Shown: positions 24,430 to 24,581 of the stretch, one piece after another
How positions within the stretch are numbered: the first letter of the stretch is position 1
How the letters are laid out: every line of letters begins with the position of its first letter
From: CAG-826 sp964654155
GTDB taxonomy: Bacteria; Bacillota_I; Bacilli_A; RFN20; CAG-826
Direction: 5' to 3'
NCBI GenBank assembly: GCA_964654155.1
Contig: CAZZGL010000013.1
Location: 1-24,581 of the forward strand
Length of the DNA: 24,581 nt
Notes under the pieces: generated by a model
Told to the model about the DNA's origin: nothing
Database searches by the model: none
Seen by the model: the letters and a program-made list of their open reading frames with translations, nothing else
Program-made: the position numbers and the translations under genes

Positions 24430-24541
24430 ATCATCTTCTTTAAAGTTTTCAAATTTTTTTTAAATCATCATTTTTATTCATTATAAACCACTCATACTTC
24501 TTTTCTTTATTATTGAATTTGTTTTATCTTTTGGTTGTATA

Positions 24542-24550
24542 ATTATATCA
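24542..24550 (-). promoter_or_regulatory. Extended -10 upstream of the HTH-like gene
   Basis: The minus strand reads TGATATAAT (24550-24542), a perfect TATAAT with the TGn extension, about 60 bases before the ATG at 24481. No good -35. Confidence 0.45.
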
Positions 24551-24581
24551 TTTAATGTGATTTATTACTACATATGAGCAA

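Noticed and set aside
1..24581. tRNA, rRNA, CRISPR or riboswitch elements
   Set aside because: No cloverleaf with a GGTTCRA-type T arm, no rRNA-like GC-rich stretch, no repeat-spacer array and no recognisable riboswitch core was seen on either strand.

Overview
The window is a very AT-rich piece of a draft bacterial genome, probably a gut-type Bacillota (Firmicutes/Bacilli) or a close low-GC relative. The signs are Gram-positive style AGGAGG ribosome binding sites, TTGACA/TATAAT-like promoters, a BmrCD-type ABC exporter, and XRE and AAA/DUF4143 genes typical of such genomes. TGA is used as a stop (2179-2181, 4112-4114) and TGG codes Trp, so the mycoplasma code does not apply. A 100-base run of N (1063-1162) shows it is a scaffolded assembly.

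Layout. (1) 2-4411, + strand: a three-gene operon of a TIR-Sel1-TPR protein (start outside the window), a membrane protein with a Rossmann domain and a C-terminal RyR-like domain, and a small stand-alone RyR protein, closed by a clear terminator. I read it as a candidate TIR-based nucleotide-signalling defence system with a membrane effector. (2) 4517-7543: two AAA_14/DUF4143 ATPases with a nuclease-like C-terminus. One is intact on the minus strand. The other is on the plus strand, broken by two single-base frameshifts and preceded by three repeats spaced exactly 34 bp apart. (3) 7544-8361: no intact gene, one terminator and a decayed minus-strand gene. (4) 8362-11429, minus strand: a D12-class adenine methyltransferase, an unrecognised 125-aa protein and a DUF262/DUF1524 (GmrSD-like) nuclease in one operon, with a small serine recombinase diverging from it (11605-12201). 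(5) 14390-12228, minus strand: a helix-turn-helix protein, a HEPN-like tail-anchored protein and a GNAT acetyltransferase, apparently one operon with repeated operator-like sites over its -35 box. (6) 14585-18113, + strand: a heterodimeric ABC exporter with an apparently leaderless first gene. (7) 18157-20821: an unrecognised multi-pass membrane protein, an alpha/beta hydrolase and a membrane-linked XRE regulator. (8) 21041-23541: an unrecognised 160-aa protein, then an ATPase of the Arch_ATPase/DUF234 type bracketed by ~174-bp direct repeats. The second repeat is a decayed 3' copy of the 160-aa gene. (9) 23670-24581, minus strand: a decayed Fic C-terminal fragment butted onto an HTH-like gene.

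Together this looks like an accessory/defence island. There are two multi-gene candidate defence operons, three nuclease-fused AAA ATPases, a recombinase and several decaying genes; only the ABC exporter and perhaps the hydrolase and XRE regulator look like ordinary chromosome. All functional statements come from motif reading by eye. No database search was possible.
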